DNA of 64,000 bases from Torreya grandis (lineage: Eukaryota > Streptophyta > Pinopsida > Cupressales > Taxaceae): NCBI GenBank assembly GCA_037957365.1, contig JARHVA010000123.1, positions 1,026,501 to 1,090,500 on the forward strand. The letters are read 5' to 3'. The notes under the pieces were generated by a model, which saw nothing but the letters and a program-made list of their open reading frames with translations, did no database searches and was not told the DNA's origin. The position numbers were made by a program, and so were the translations under genes. Numbering within the stretch: position 1 is the first letter of the stretch; each line of letters starts with the position of its first letter. This document shows, in pieces, positions 48,556 to 61,314 of this stretch.

Positions 48556-49615
48556 TTTCAAATCTCTTTTTAAGGTAGATCAGAAGTTTGGCATCATCTT
48601 TTGCAGATATCTTAAGTTTTTTGTGTTGAATTTTCAGCTTGCAAAGAATAGGCGTTGTTTTTTGGTTTCTTTTTCTTGTTTTAGATCCAAGTGCTGGAGG
48701 AGGATCAACTGTGAAAGAGGCCTAAATTGGAGATAAATTTTTTGAAGTGATTGGTAGAGATTGACATTGAAATTTGAAGGTGTTCTTCCTTGGATTCTTT
48801 GTTATTGTGTTGAAAAAGTTGAGATCTATGATAGGCATCTAAGTTTGGCATCTTTTTTTGAAGTTTGGCATATTTTTCTAAAGTTTGGTGTTGAATTTTT
48901 ATGTATTGGAGGAGAAAGGACTAGAGGCATAATCATTTATTATCTAAATCTACATTGGAACTTCTATTTAGGAGAATAGTAACTGTTGAAAAGAGTGGGC
49001 ATTGAAATCTGTCAAAACTCTTATCTTGGCATCATTTTCTAAATTTGTTGCAATATCATGCCTTGGCACTTGTTTTTTTAATAAGATCTAAGTTTGTATC
49101 TTATTTTTTGGATATGAGCCCAAAGACAACAGCATTTTTTCTTTTTTTCTCTTAAAATTAGTTGTCCATTCAATTTTTGCTTTTACAACGCTGAATTTTT
49201 GCCTCAAGTAGAAGCACAGTTTGTTTGGATAAGCATAACAATAATTAGGAGGATATTTTTTCACTTTTTGGTATTTATGAGTCCATGATTAAATTTTAGT
49301 TCCAACAAGTGGTTGGACAACTATGTTCTTTTTCATTTTGGTAACTAAAATTTATTTGTATTTTTTTAATTATTTTGACCCATTTTAGGAGAAATCATAA
49401 TGCTTGTAACTTTTGAATTATAACTCAGATTTGAGTTCTATTTTTTTTAAAGTGCGTGTTGTTTGATTCTTTATCCATTTTTGTCATTAAATTATAAAAA
49501 CATGTTATTTTTATAGTGTCAAATGGGAGGGTCCTATAATACAATCTTTAAGGGTTATCTCAGTGCCAATTTTGTGTACTCTTTGCATTCTTTCTTCTCT
49601 TGGTGATTAGTTAGC
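48556..49615 (+). other. Leader-like DNA before copia gag; no gene recognised
   Basis: T-rich on the plus strand. The words AAGTTTGGCAT or TTGGCATC recur at about 48588, 48841, 48860, 48881 and 49026, forming a loose interspersed repeat. A 72-codon frame at 48761-48979 has no domain. No primer site or 5' LTR for the following copia can be found, so its 5' end is probably lost. Confidence 0.45.
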
Positions 49616-50690
49616 ATGGCTTATACTTCTGATATTGACTATTGTGATATTTTGACTATACTTAATTACCACACATGGAGATGTTGAATTAAAGCAATCA
49701 TAAAACATAAAATATTATGGTCCCTAATGAATGAAACACAACCACAATTCACATGTGAATTTAAAAAAATTCAACATCAATGTAAGTTTGAATAATGTAT
49801 GGAATTGATTGGGGCATATGTGAGTGATAGTATTTTGTTTCATTTTGATGGGTGTGATTTTCCATTCAAAATGTGGTCTAAGTTAAAGGGTTTATTTATA
49901 AAATTAGATCACTTAAGAGTGATGCATCTTAAAGTGGAACTTACTACACTAAATCCATGTGACTTTGCTTCCATTTTAGACTACCTCACTAAGTTAAAAT
50001 ATTTGTTGACATAGTTGAAGGGGAATGGATGAGATATAAAGGATGAAGAGTGTGTGTACTTAATCTTGACTAAAGTTGGTTATCCATTTGAAATATTTGC
50101 TTATACATTTTTCTCTAGTATAAATGCATTAAGTAATGCATTCAAAATGTCATATCTAGAGTTATTTTGTGAGAGACATACTGGGAAGGAATATAAATTA
50201 ACTCACCTCGAATCTTCCACTTGTCAAAAGGCATTAGTGTCCTCACATCCTAAGATTAAGGTAAAATCTAAGGGTAAGAATAACACTCCTCATCCACCTC
50301 AAAATTCACCTAAGCCCAACACTTTTACATCTAAACCCAAACTATCTTCTAAATATAATAATAAGTCTAACCTATTTTGTTCCTATTATGGGGGGACAGG
50401 CCATGAAAATTCTAAGTGTTTCAAGAGAATGCAAGTATTAGAGGATGTCGTGATAAAACACAAGATCTCTATCTCCACTCCTTCTCCATCTCATGAGCAT
50501 GGGAAAACACTTAATGTTGTCAGGAGATCACAGTTACCTATTTCAAATAGTTGGGTTCTAGATTTTGGTGCTTCATACAATATGACTTTTACCAAGGAGT
50601 CATTTGTATCTCTTGGTATAATTTTTACTTCAAACATTGAGATTGGAGATTCTTCCTTCACTTTTGTTAAGGGGAAGGGTGGCATATAGC
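49616..50690 (+). pseudogene. Copia gag and protease
   Basis: ATG at 49616 starts MAYTSDIDYCDILT. The capsid part includes YVSDSILFHFDGCDF and DHLRVMHLKVELTTL (49799-50014). A second open block runs 50054-50689. The zinc knuckle at about 50385-50430 reads CSYYGGTGHENSKCF, where the second Cys has become Tyr. The protease follows with WVLDFGASYNMT: the Ser of Asp-Ser-Gly has become Phe, though Asp and Gly remain. Confidence 0.87.
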
Positions 50691-50919
50691 TAAATGGTGG
50701 ACACATCAATGATGCATTATATATTCCAGACATCACCATCAATCTACTTTCTGTGTATCAAATTTTTCATTATGGTCAGGGCAAGATAATGAATTCACAC
50801 CATAGGGTGCTAAAGTTTGATCTTTATTAGAGCCACACACACTCATTTCACATGGTTTTATTGATCATAGTTCTTGACTTTTCTATTTTGAGGGTTTTAA
50901 TGATACTCTTCCTTTAGAG

Positions 50920-51580
50920 ATGTGTTTAGTTTCTCATGCAGATTTTGAGAGTCAGCTTTGGCATGAGATATTTGGACACCTCAACTATAGATATTTGAAG
51001 GAGTTGAGAACTCACAGCATGGTAGAGGGTCTTCATATAGATTCATGTCTTGATGGAGTTTATCTAGTTTGTGCATTGAGGAAACAACACCAGGATTTGT
51101 TTCCTAAGGGCATATCCATGAGAGATTCTTCACCACTTGAGATTGTGCACAGTGATTTAATGGTCTTTCCTACTCCTTTCAATGGAGATAAGTATACACT
51201 TACTTTCATTCATAATTTCTTAAGGCTTACTTGGGTTTATTTCCTTATGTATAAGAGTGATGTATTTGATCACTTCAAAGACTTCAAGGCTTTGGTCAAG
51301 AAAAATTCATCGATTTTTATCAAGAATCTTCATACAAATAATGGGGGGAGTAATTCGGTCAAGATTTTATTGATTTTTTAGTAGCACATGATATTATTTA
51401 CTAGTATTATATTTCACATACTCCATAGTAGAATGGCTTAGCTGAGAGGAAGAACCCAAATTTGAAGGAGATGGCTAATTGCATGATGCATTCATGGGAT
51501 TTATGTCCTATCTATTGGGTAGAGGTAGTTAATTGTGAAAACTACAATTAGAATCACACACCACATTGATCACTTTAGAA
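50920..51580 (+). pseudogene. Copia integrase
   Basis: The zinc-binding part reads LWHEIFGHLNYRYLKEL with both His, then VCALRKQHQ in which only one of the two Cys is kept. The core keeps its first Asp (EIVHSDLMVFP) but the second is changed (LHTNNGGSNS), and the Glu region (AERKNP-like) at about 51440 is frameshifted. The open frame is 153 codons (50920-51381). Confidence 0.85.
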
Positions 51581-51581
51581 T

Positions 51582-53600
51582 ATGACTCTAGAGGAGGATT
51601 GGTCTAGATCCAAGATTGATGTCTCATTTTTATGCGTCTTTAGGAGCCTTTCTTGGGCATTTGTACCAAATAAGAAAAGGAAAGCATTGAATAAGAAGAG
51701 TAAACCTTTTATTTTTAGAGGGTATTGCAAAGACATGAGAGCTTTCATATTTTATATCCTAATACTCATGATTTTCATTTTTAAACTCGTACAATTTGAT
51801 GAGCACTTCACATCTCATAACTCTTCATCTTCTTCCATGCCTTCTTATTCTTCTTTCCATGATTCACCTCCTCTTGAGGATTCATTCTTTGAAGAGCTAG
51901 TTCAAGAGATTCTTAAGGAGATTATAGAGGATGAATATCTTGTTCACATTGATTTTTCTATTATGCCTAGGTGGACACGTACTACGATTTTTGAATTAAC
52001 ACCATTCATACAAGATCTTCCACCTACTTGACATCATCGTGCACATTTTATAGGTACTAAAATTTTGTGTCAGGTATTCTCTGGGAATCCATAGTCTTTT
52101 TCATAGGCTTATAGGATACAAGAGTGGGATAATGTGATGATAGATGAGTATTCTTCATTAATGAAGAACACACTTGGGATTTGGTCACTCTTTCTGAGGG
52201 AAGAAAGTTGGTTAGGTGCAAATGGATTTATCGTACCAAGTATGTAGTTGATGGGTCTATTGATAAGTATAAAGCATGTCTTGTTACAAAGGGATTTTCA
52301 CAAGTCAAAGGTATTAACTATTCTCATACTTTTACATCCATTACCAAGATGGATTTTTTTCACCTTGTACTTTCTCTTGATACATCACAGGGTTGGCTAG
52401 TATATCAAATGGACGTTAAGAGTGCTTTTTTGCATGAATACTTACATAAATAAATATATATATATGGGTCAACCTGATAGGTTTGTTCACAATTATTCTC
52501 TTTTTTATCAAATTAGGAGGTCTCTTTATGATCTTTAATAGGCCCCTTGGGCTTGGTATGAGAAAATGGATTCATTTCTTCTCTCCACTAGATTTGTTCA
52601 TTGTTACTCTGATGCCACATTATATATTCATCATATTGGGGAGGACATTATTATTTTGTTAGTGTATGTTGATGATTTGCTTCTCATAGGTAGCTCCTTA
52701 TCTCAGATTAAGACTATTCAATAGGGAATTTTAGCATAGTTCGACATGAAAATCTTGGCATTCTACATTTCTTCCTTAGTTTATAGATTTCATTGTCAGA
52801 TATAAGGATATTTTTGAGTTAGCATAAGTACACACTTGATCTTATTTAGTGTTTTGGCATGGCTGATTGCAAGATAAGTCCTTCTCCTTTTTCATTTTGG
52901 AGTGAATCTCACTACCTCTTGTACTACTCCACTTTGTGATCCTACATTGTATAGACAGATGGTAGGGAGTCTTATGTATTTAACCCATACTCACCCATAT
53001 ATTTAGTTTGTAGTTAGGCTTGTATCTAGGTTTGCACATGACCCTCATGACAGTCATTGGTAAGATGTTAAGACGATCTTAAGATATCTACATGACACTT
53101 CTTATTTTGGATTACACTACACTAGGGGTTCTACTCTGTTAGTTAGATATAATGATTTATATTGGGTAGGTTCTCTTGATGATAAGCATTCTACTTTTGG
53201 CTACATTTTTTTTCTTGTTTCTTTGCCTATTGCTTGGTTGTGTAAGAAGTAGCATGCCATTACACTTTCATCTACAGAGGCTGAGAACATGGTAGCATGT
53301 ATAGTGTTTCAAAAAGTTATTTGGCTTCATTAGTTGTTCATAGAGTTTGGCTTTATATAGGATTCATTCACTATACTTTAGTGTGATAACCAAAGTGTAA
53401 TTCATATATCTCACAACCTAGTTAAACATTAGTGGATCAAACACATTGAGGTACATTTACACTTCATTCTTTAGCACATTCAGGATGGCATTCTTAACTT
53501 AGAGTACATTTTGACTCAGTAGTAGGTTGTATACATCTTCACAAAACCTTTTGTATCACCTCATTTCCTTGAGTTGCATGGCATGCTTTAGGTTTCAAAA
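51582..53600 (+). pseudogene. Copia RT and RNase H
   Basis: A linker (51582-52031, with a Ser-rich SSSSSMPSYSSFHDSPP stretch) leads to RT at 52181 (GRKLVRCKWIYRTKY, KYKACLVTKGFSQVKGINY). The catalytic box LVYVDDLLLIG at about 52657-52689 is intact, the only one of its kind in the window. TAA and TAG at 52536-52541 stand in the conserved KQAP motif before it. RNase H carries LSSTEAE at about 53267-53284 and YIFTKPF near 53530-53550. The segment is broken elsewhere. Confidence 0.9.
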
Positions 53601-53754
53601 GTTGCCCTTGGGGGTGTTTGGAGGACATCATCTATTTTCATTTCATAAATACATATTATACATGAATAACTTATGAGGGCTAGTTGTTGGGACTCATACC
53701 ATGGATTTGCCACTATTTTTTTTTTTTGGATTTTGTTAGCCCCTAGATTCACTT

Positions 53755-53762
53755 GAGGGGGG
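53755..53762 (+). other. Polypurine tract of copia
   Basis: GAGGGGGG stands directly before the 3' LTR start. Confidence 0.75.
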
Positions 53763-53994
53763 CATTAGAGTATGTATTTCATGTGTATTTTTCATGTTTT
53801 CTAATTTATTAACTAGTTATTTTATCTTCTAGTAAGTTTTTCCTATGTGAAGATTTATCCCACATTGACCAGTTTAGTTACTTTAGTATTTCGCCTTGCT
53901 ATATATGTAAGTTCTTTCATTTTTACTAGCATGATTCATTATGCTTCATTTCATAGTATATTTGTAGCTTCTTTTGTGATGTTTTTTTCTAACA
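53763..53994 (+). repeat. 3' LTR of copia, terminal TG changed to CA
   Basis: The 232-bp segment begins CATTAGAGTATG and ends TTCTAACA. The right end is the inverted complement expected for a start of TGTTAGA, and the polypurine tract fixes the left edge, so TG at the start appears mutated to CA. No other copy is in the window. Confidence 0.65.
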
Positions 53995-55870
53995 CTTCAG
54001 ATTCTTGGTTTGGAATGCCTTTACCATTCCTAAAAAAATCCCTATGTGAATTAGCCTTTTGCCCCCAAGTATGTCTTGAAAAAGTAAGAACCACATAAAA
54101 AAGGCTTTCTTGGGCTCAACAATAGCAGCCTAGACAGTTCTAAATCTCTTATCCCAAATAAAATTTGGGCTAGTAAGATGAAAATACTTATTGAGCATAT
54201 CCAAAGGAGTGGTCAGGGAGAGAAACTAATAACCAATCTAGGGTTTGTATTAAATAATAAGTGTGGAAGTAGATCAATTATAGTCCTTACACTATCGAGA
54301 AGATTATGTGAGACCACTATTGTGAAAATCATAGTCAAGCACAACCATCTAAATTACAACATTTGATTCAAAGTTTTGGGAGTTTAAATTTAAATTAGTC
54401 TTTAGGAGAACTGAGCTAATATATGGTATGTTTATCAAAAATATCCCTTAAAATTTTAATTTTATGGTGGTATAGCCTCAGAGATTTAATCTTTGGAGGT
54501 TTTTCCAAAGGCTTTTCATTAATAGTGATAACAAGGACCACTATAGAGAATAAAATTTGATAAATATGTCAAATTTGAACCCAACACCTTTCCATATCAA
54601 CTAGGGTGTGATAAAATCCTAAGCCTTCCATATGATTTTGACAAAAAAAGGTCCTTGTGATTTTAACAAAGGTTGGGGTGATAAGAAGAGTTTGAAATCC
54701 TAGATTCCTCCAAACCTTTCAACCATGAGGATACCCTAAATAGATGTAATTATTGATAATAATTTTCCAAACCTCTTGTCCTTTAATAGCTCTAATAATC
54801 TACTTAGAACACAAGGTGGAGCCTTGTTTGGCTATGTCAATTAAGCCAATAAATCCAAACTCTTTGGGTCGGTAATAAATATCCTAGGCCACTTAATGAA
54901 ATATTTTTTTGCCTTCAGAGTTGGCCCATAGAAAGTCTATGAGAAATTTTTTTAAATTTCATGTAGGCCACTTTTGAGGGATCCTAATAGGAAGAGTAAT
55001 ACGTGCATGAGCAACCATGAGAAATTTGTAACAAATTTTAAATTTATCATCCAAAAAAATAGGTTTGGTAATCCAATAGGATATTGTTTTCTCAACTCTA
55101 AGGAAAACATAATTTCATAGGTCCATGGGAGAAACTTGAAAGGCAAAGGAAATGCCTAACAACTTAAAATTTTCAATGTGTACAATCCAATTCCATTGAT
55201 AAGCACTAAGTAAAGAATGAATAGGATCATAGATATGCCTATAGCATTGACTTTTATCCCACATAATACTGGATCTTAAAGTACAAAAAACTTATTGGGG
55301 CATTCCATGCATTTTGGAACAAATGTTCATCCTCCTAAAGGGTATAAAATGAATCACCAACAAAGTGCCCATTAACAAGATGATTGTGAGTATCCATGGG
55401 TAGGGATATCCCTCTAACAAGCCCTCTACTAGTATATAGAAAAGGAGTGAGATGGCACCTCTGTCAAATAGAGTGAAATAAGTTGAATCTCTCAAATTGA
55501 TGATCATTAATGGTGATGCATGAAAAAACATCTTGAAAAAGGGTTCTCTTAGATAAAATGAATCTAGGTCCAAACTCAAGAACCTAAATCATGGATAAAA
55601 TAAATTTCCATTCAATTATATCATAGGCCTTCTCAAAGACAATTTTGATAAACAAGGCTTTCTATTGGGAGATGCGAGCCTAATCCATGCCTTCCCAAAC
55701 AACTAGGATGTTATCCAAGGTGTTACACCTTCATATAAACCCAATTTGTTTAAGGGCTATGTATTTATCAATAATATTATAAGAAACATTCATAAGAGTA
55801 AAAATCCTTTAGCTCACGAATCTTTTAGAAGTGAAGAAAGGTTTTGTCAAGGGAATAGTTTAGTGATTCC
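53995..55870 (-). pseudogene. LINE (L1-type) reverse transcriptase, truncated
   Basis: On the minus strand the text follows plant L1-type ORF2: DNILVVWEGMD and ALFIKIVFEKAYD (about 55610-55720, RT motifs), VLEFGPRFI, then a box near 55360 reading NGHFVGDSF in place of the FADD-type sequence, so one catalytic Asp has become Gly. Further on come LLGISFAFQVSPMDL (about 55120-55180) and, at 54000-54200, FIWDKRFRTV and KAFFMWFLLFQD, the zf-RVT region. The 5' end stops at about 55870, probably a 5' truncation; the 3' end is cut by the copia LTR at 53994. It would nick DNA and reverse transcribe its own RNA; this copy is dead. Confidence 0.87.
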
Positions 55871-58599
55871 TATATCTTTAATTTTATAAATATACATATT
55901 AAAATGGAATGTTATTATGTATAATAATGTATAAACTTCTCAAGGTTTAATATGCACATGTATTATATGGATAATCACTAATTGGTGCAAACATATGCAT
56001 ACCTTGTTATTAGAGAAAATTATTAATTAAATATTTTTCCAATTATCTTTTGATAATAATAAGTATTATATTTAAGAATACTATTCTATAAGTAACCACC
56101 TTCAAAAAAAACTAACCCTAACCCTAGACTCCTTTTTATCTATATAAGAGCATATAGGCCTACAGGGTAATGTACAATATGGATGAGAGTTTCCATTAAT
56201 GTAATGTCAAATTTAGGCAAGAGCTATTAATCTAAGGAGATAGTAACACTACCTAGATAAATTTGTGTTGTATTATTTTAATATTTCATAGATTCATATA
56301 TTTCATAAATTGAAGTTTTTTTTCTTATGATAACTACAGGTATTTTAGAATTAATTTAGTAATTTATCATATAATAAATTATGATAACTGACACTAGCAT
56401 TAGGATTTTGAAATTCTAGAATAAAATTTCAACTTATCTTTTTAATTCATTTATTATATTCATTGTAGTGATAATGTCATAATTTTATATAGTTATAATG
56501 ATTGAAATAAAAAAACTCAATGGATAATTTACATTATTAGAAGAATCTATAGGAAACCTAGATGGTTGAGGATGATTATTTTTGGCTCTTACTGAGTAGA
56601 AAATCTAGGGGAAAGCATAGAATCACTTGAAACATTTGGAGAAATAGAATAATATGTAATGAAATCGATATAATCATTTTGAATATCATTTGAAAAAAAA
56701 AAGGAAGGTTTTGGAAAGCATATTATTTTTAAATGTTTATAATTTTAATAATATTGGAAGGATTATTTATAACATGTGTCTTAATAGTTTTAATGGAAAT
56801 AACTCTATGTTGTTTTTATAATTTGGCTTCATAATCATAATCATCATCACAATCATACATGTCTTTCACATTAACAAAGAAGCTACATCATTTAAATTTG
56901 CATAAAACACAGGTATATCATCTCCTTCAATAAAAAATCTAGACTTTGAGTGGATTATCAACCTTGGGTTTAAGGGAGAAGTGCATACTAGATATTTTGA
57001 AATTAATTGGTGAGGCAATGCTAAAAATATAGGAAAGTGTGTGATTAGGAGTTAGATTTGACATGTTGTTTCATCTGAGCCACTTTAATGGGTCACGTAG
57101 AAAATGAAATCTTCACTTGCTGTGAATTCTCTTGATATAAGTGGATATGGACTATTGAACGAAATCATTTTTTTTATCAATGGAATAATGACATAGAGGG
57201 CAAAGATATGAATATTATGGTTGGGAATAACCAACATCATATAACTGAATAAATAATGTCTTGGATTTATACATAATTAAGGGGAAAATGAGATGGATGC
57301 ATTTCACTTAATGATAAATTATGTGGTTGTTAATGTGCTCAATGATCTTTATCATGGCTATCGATATATTTCAGGTTATCTTTCCATCTTCACTAGAAGA
57401 TCTTCTGAGATAAAATTTTATAAAATATCTTGTGTTTTTAAACACAAAGCCACACTTTCAGAGTGTGTTGCATAAAGTATCTCCTTCCCCACATAAGGTT
57501 GGCCCTTCCAATACAGATGTCCATTATGGATAGTTATCAATGAATGTTCTTTTGAGATTGTAGGGAAAACATTAATGTCCATTTTTACACTAAATTCGCA
57601 TGTGTCCATTTTTATTTTAAATTTACATCATTTCATGCAGGTAAAAAGAATTAACATAAAAATTCAAAAGCATGGTAACTAGGTGTTTTTGATGAATATT
57701 ATCATGAATATTTGTATAATAATCTTTTTATGTTTACACATTAAAAAGTATGCTCATTAAGTGAAATCATTATAATGATTTAAAAGTAGTAGATTTATAA
57801 AATATGAACAAAAAATCAAAATAGATTTGAACATTAGATGGAAATAAAACTAAGTGATTCTAAGGTGAGAATGAGATTCAATCATGGGAGATTTATTCCA
57901 TGCATACTAACATTTATAAGCACCCAAATTCCATCAAATGTTATTTCCTCTCACAAGAGTCATTCTCATCTTAATTTCATCCCTTCTCATTTTAATAAGA
58001 GCCATTTTTATTATTTTAATGATCTTTTTTCACTAATATAAGAGCATACATGGTAAGATTTTGTTATCATAGTGTTAAGTTCAACCCAATAACTTCCAAC
58101 ACATATGTATTAGGTATATTTATACAGTCACACGAATCATAAATAGGTGGATTTATTTATTTCTCAATTTTGACTTTTTTTAATCTGATGGAATTAAGGC
58201 TACTTCTTTGGAAAAATGAGAGATTACTTGTAAATGCCAATCCACACCAAATAACTTTATATGCTTTGTGGTGAAGTCAGTGGATGGTATAAGAATGAAA
58301 AAAATGAATTTTTTTATGATTCTATGGTTTTTAAGGATGGATTGTGTTTATATTAAAATGTTAAATTAAGTTTCATCATGTCCAATATGGTGTTATTTGA
58401 TGATAGCATTAGTCAAACTATCAATCATTAAGAATTGATGTCTTAATAATTTCTTATGGGCACCACATTGAGTGTGATTCTTCTCTTGCTTTGATTTTGT
58501 AACATGTACTTATTTCTACCACTAAAAAAACCTTTTACATTAAAAAATCAACATTAAAATTTAAGAAGGAAATATGAAAAGTATAAAAAAAACACATCA
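55871..58599. other. No gene recognised
   Basis: AT-rich DNA with three short frames (57293-57475 plus, 57418-57609 minus, 57838-58041 plus) that show no domain. A telomere-like CTAACCCTAACCCTAG stands at 56112-56127, followed 14 bp later by a TATA-like TATATAA (56141-56147), but no convincing ORF follows. Confidence 0.45.
56112..56147 (+). promoter_or_regulatory. Telo-box-like motif plus TATA box
   Basis: AACCCTAACCCTA resembles the telo-box found upstream of some plant genes, and TATATAA follows closely. The first ATG downstream (56180) opens only a few codons, so this may be a chance match or a promoter left without its gene. Confidence 0.25.
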
Positions 58600-58604
58600 A
58601 ATGT
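58600..58604 (+). repeat. Target site duplication AATGT, left copy
   Basis: Identical to 61315-61319, directly outside the solo LTR. Confidence 0.82.
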
Positions 58605-59201
58605 TGTTGAACACAACTATCTACTGAGAGGGGGGTGAATAAGTAGATCAATTAAAAATATTTTTTTAAACGCTTTAGAGAAGATATAGATGCATATGCA
58701 TATTAAAGAATAGATGCAGAGATTACATACATACATAAAAACACATTACACTAGATTTATACATGAAAAACTCAAAATAAAAAACTACGGTGAGAATAAA
58801 TTCTAGAATCTATTGTTCTAATTTAGCCTTACAGTTAAACACCTCACTAGCAAACCTCATTGGTTACATTCAAGATCACCCATTTTAAGGAAGCACACAC
58901 TCCCTAACTGAGCACCAACTCAGTCTATCTGATGGCACCCATCAATCAGAATATGAAGCTATAACTTCAAAATACAAAAGAATCAAACTTTATTTCTTTG
59001 TTAAAAGTCTTGTCTGTAACTGCTCAATCTCTGCACATTCTCTGTGTGCTCTTTTTTCCTCACTACCTCACTCTCTTTGTGTCTAGATATATCTCTCTAT
59101 CCCTCTAACTTTTTATGTGTCTACATGCATCTCCAATTGACACACTTTGAGTCACTTTAGTAACTCCTTTTGCTATTACAATAGTAGATACTTGATAATG
59201 T

Positions 59202-59204
<3 letters not shown>

Positions 59205-59242
<38 letters not shown>
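59205..59242 (+). repeat. (AC)19 microsatellite
   Basis: A pure AC run of 38 bases followed by a run of A, inside the solo LTR. Its purity contrasts with the decay of everything else, as expected for a fast-changing microsatellite. Confidence 0.97.
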
Positions 59243-59247
<5 letters not shown>

Positions 59248-60429
59248 AAAAAATTAATCTAGGGTTTCATGTCTTCAAAATGTGTTTACACTTTGAATAC
59301 ACCTTACTGGTTTTGATTCTGGATCTCATTTAATGTGGCTTGGCATTTACACCTCTCACATCTTGATTCATGCTTCCCACCATAATGTTCTAATCTCTTT
59401 AATATATTTGGCAACTACTGGATTCAAGTCATACATGCGTAGCCTCTTTAATTGTAGATTGATTGGTTGGATCAATTCAATATCGAGCTCCATGTAGATA
59501 TGTCGAGTTCATCGCCAGTTTTGTCTATTCCTCCACTTGACCATTAGAGTCATGTAAAATGTGGGCCTTTGATTTCTTTCTTCATGTCATTTTAAATCTC
59601 TTTCATTAATCATCAAGCTTCTTTCTGCATCTCGCTATATCCTATATAATTGGGTCACTTTCACTCCTTTTGATTATTTTTGATATGCTCAATCTTTAAT
59701 CTTTATATTATGTCATTAACTATAGGTCACATTACTTCACTGACTCCACTTTTCTTCATTGGATCTTTCTTATCAAGCTTTTTACATGCCATTTGATCTC
59801 TGAAGATGCACGATCTTTATATAGGCTTGGTCATTAAACTCCAGCATGTTGACATCATCTCATTTCTTTTGGCATCTTTGAGATGCTTCCCCTTCATCAA
59901 TATCTTCAAAATTGTTCAATCTTTAATCTCACATTGATCCTTTGGCACTTGTGAAAATGCCCTATGAGACACCACACTTATCCTTTGGTAACATTGTGAG
60001 TGACCTATACCTCTTCTAAAATATCCTTCAGAATCTTTGTAAGTGTCCACTCCATCTGAAAGTATCCTTCAAGACCTTAGTTGCAGGTCCTTCTACCTTA
60101 GACAAATTCTCTGAAAGAATTCATCAATGTCCTTCTAAAAGTCTCCTTTGAGACATCTACAAGTCATCTATTCAAAACTTTTGCTCGAGACACATATCTT
60201 TCAAAACTTGTGTAACTCTACCATACGGAGCCTTGTTTGGGTCACATGCCCTTCGGAGCTTTTATAAAGTACCCTTCAGAACTTCAAGGTGATCTTTGGG
60301 ACTTTTGATTAGGACACATACCCTTCAGCTCTTTTGTAAATGTACCCTTCAAAAACTTTATTTAGGTCACTTACCCTTCAACATTTTTACACAGCTCCCT
60401 TTGGAATTTTTGTTCAAAATAATTTTTAT

Positions 60430-60716
60430 GACAAAGACTTAGCCATTTTACCCAAAATAATTTGGTGAGGCACTTTCTCTGAAAGAAAACTCTTCCTTCA
60501 AAACTTTGTTGCAAACATTTTATCTGACAAGGACTTAACCATTATTCCCAAAAGAATTCGGTGAGACACTTTCTCCGAAAGAAAACTCTTCCTTTGGAAC
60601 TTTGTTGCAGACATTTTATCTGACAAGGACTTAACCATTCTTCCTAAAAGAATTCAACAAGACACTTTCTCTGAAATAAATACTCTTCCTTCGAAACTTT
60701 TGTTTGGGACAAATTT
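60430..60716 (+). repeat. Three tandem 96-bp units inside the solo LTR
   Basis: Units start at 60430, 60526 and 60622, each with GACAA(A/G)GACTTA and CCATT, then a form of AAAAGAATTCGGTGAGACAC, and CTCTTCCTT; the third is incomplete at its end. Units 1 and 2 differ at about one site in ten. A shorter CCCTTCAGAAC-like motif recurs upstream from 60240. Confidence 0.87.
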
Positions 60717-61314
60717 TCTGAAAAAATTCCCAAGCTTTTAAAAATGACTAAGTATGGAGACCAAACATTTTCCCGAAAGAAGTCCAAAGCTTAGAAACAT
60801 TTGTTTTTAGGCTTACTGTCTAAAGAGTCTTCAACATTTCTTTGAAAAAATTGAAAGAGCCACTTCTTCTGAAATAAATCCCCAGATAAATGCAAAGGTG
60901 CAAAAATGACTAAGTGTGGAAACTTAGTAGGCTTTTAGCTGAGGGACAACCTTATGCATTTGTAACATTTTATATACTCATCCTTATGTCTTAGAACTTA
61001 GACCATTAAGAAAAGGCACAAACCTAATTATAGTGTGATCATTTCCTTCAGATGTTGCCATATATGCAAATGCAGTCACCATCAAACTGTGTACTCAGCC
61101 ATATTCAACAAACTAGCAAAGGCATTCATATGACTATTTTTGGAATTCAAGGTGCACATTCAACTCCATCAGAACTCTAAAAATGGTTTGTGCAGCTCAA
61201 AACCTTTATCATTAATGCTTGATAGTACATTCTTTATTTGACATCAATGACAATATTTCAGACATCAATCTCCTTTTAGACCACATCTATTAATGATACT
61301 CAAATTTTCCAACA

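Larger units (their letters stand above)
49616..53994 (+). mobile_element. Ty1/copia element without a 5' LTR
   Basis: Gag, protease, integrase, RT and RNase H follow in copia order and end in a polypurine tract and a 232-bp 3' LTR. The 5' LTR and primer site are missing. The 3' LTR ends exactly where LINE sequence begins, so this element inserted into the LINE. Confidence 0.87.
58605..61314 (-). repeat. Solo LTR, long-LTR copia family
   Basis: The 2710-bp block begins TGTTGAACAC and ends TTTTCCAACA on the plus strand. On the minus strand it begins TGTTGGAAAATTTGAGTATC and shares wording with the nested copia LTRs, including GTCATTGATGTCAAA near its start, GTTGGTGC, AACAATAGATTCTA and CCCCCCTCTCA before its end. 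It is flanked by AATGT on both sides (58600-58604 and 61315-61319). No internal region or primer site is present, so it formed by recombination between two LTRs. Confidence 0.9.

Noticed and set aside
50491..50742. Minus-strand frame of 83 codons
   Set aside because: It is opposite the copia gag/protease reading frame and has no features of its own.
59205..59242. AC run as a regulatory element
   Set aside because: It is a plain microsatellite inside a solo LTR.
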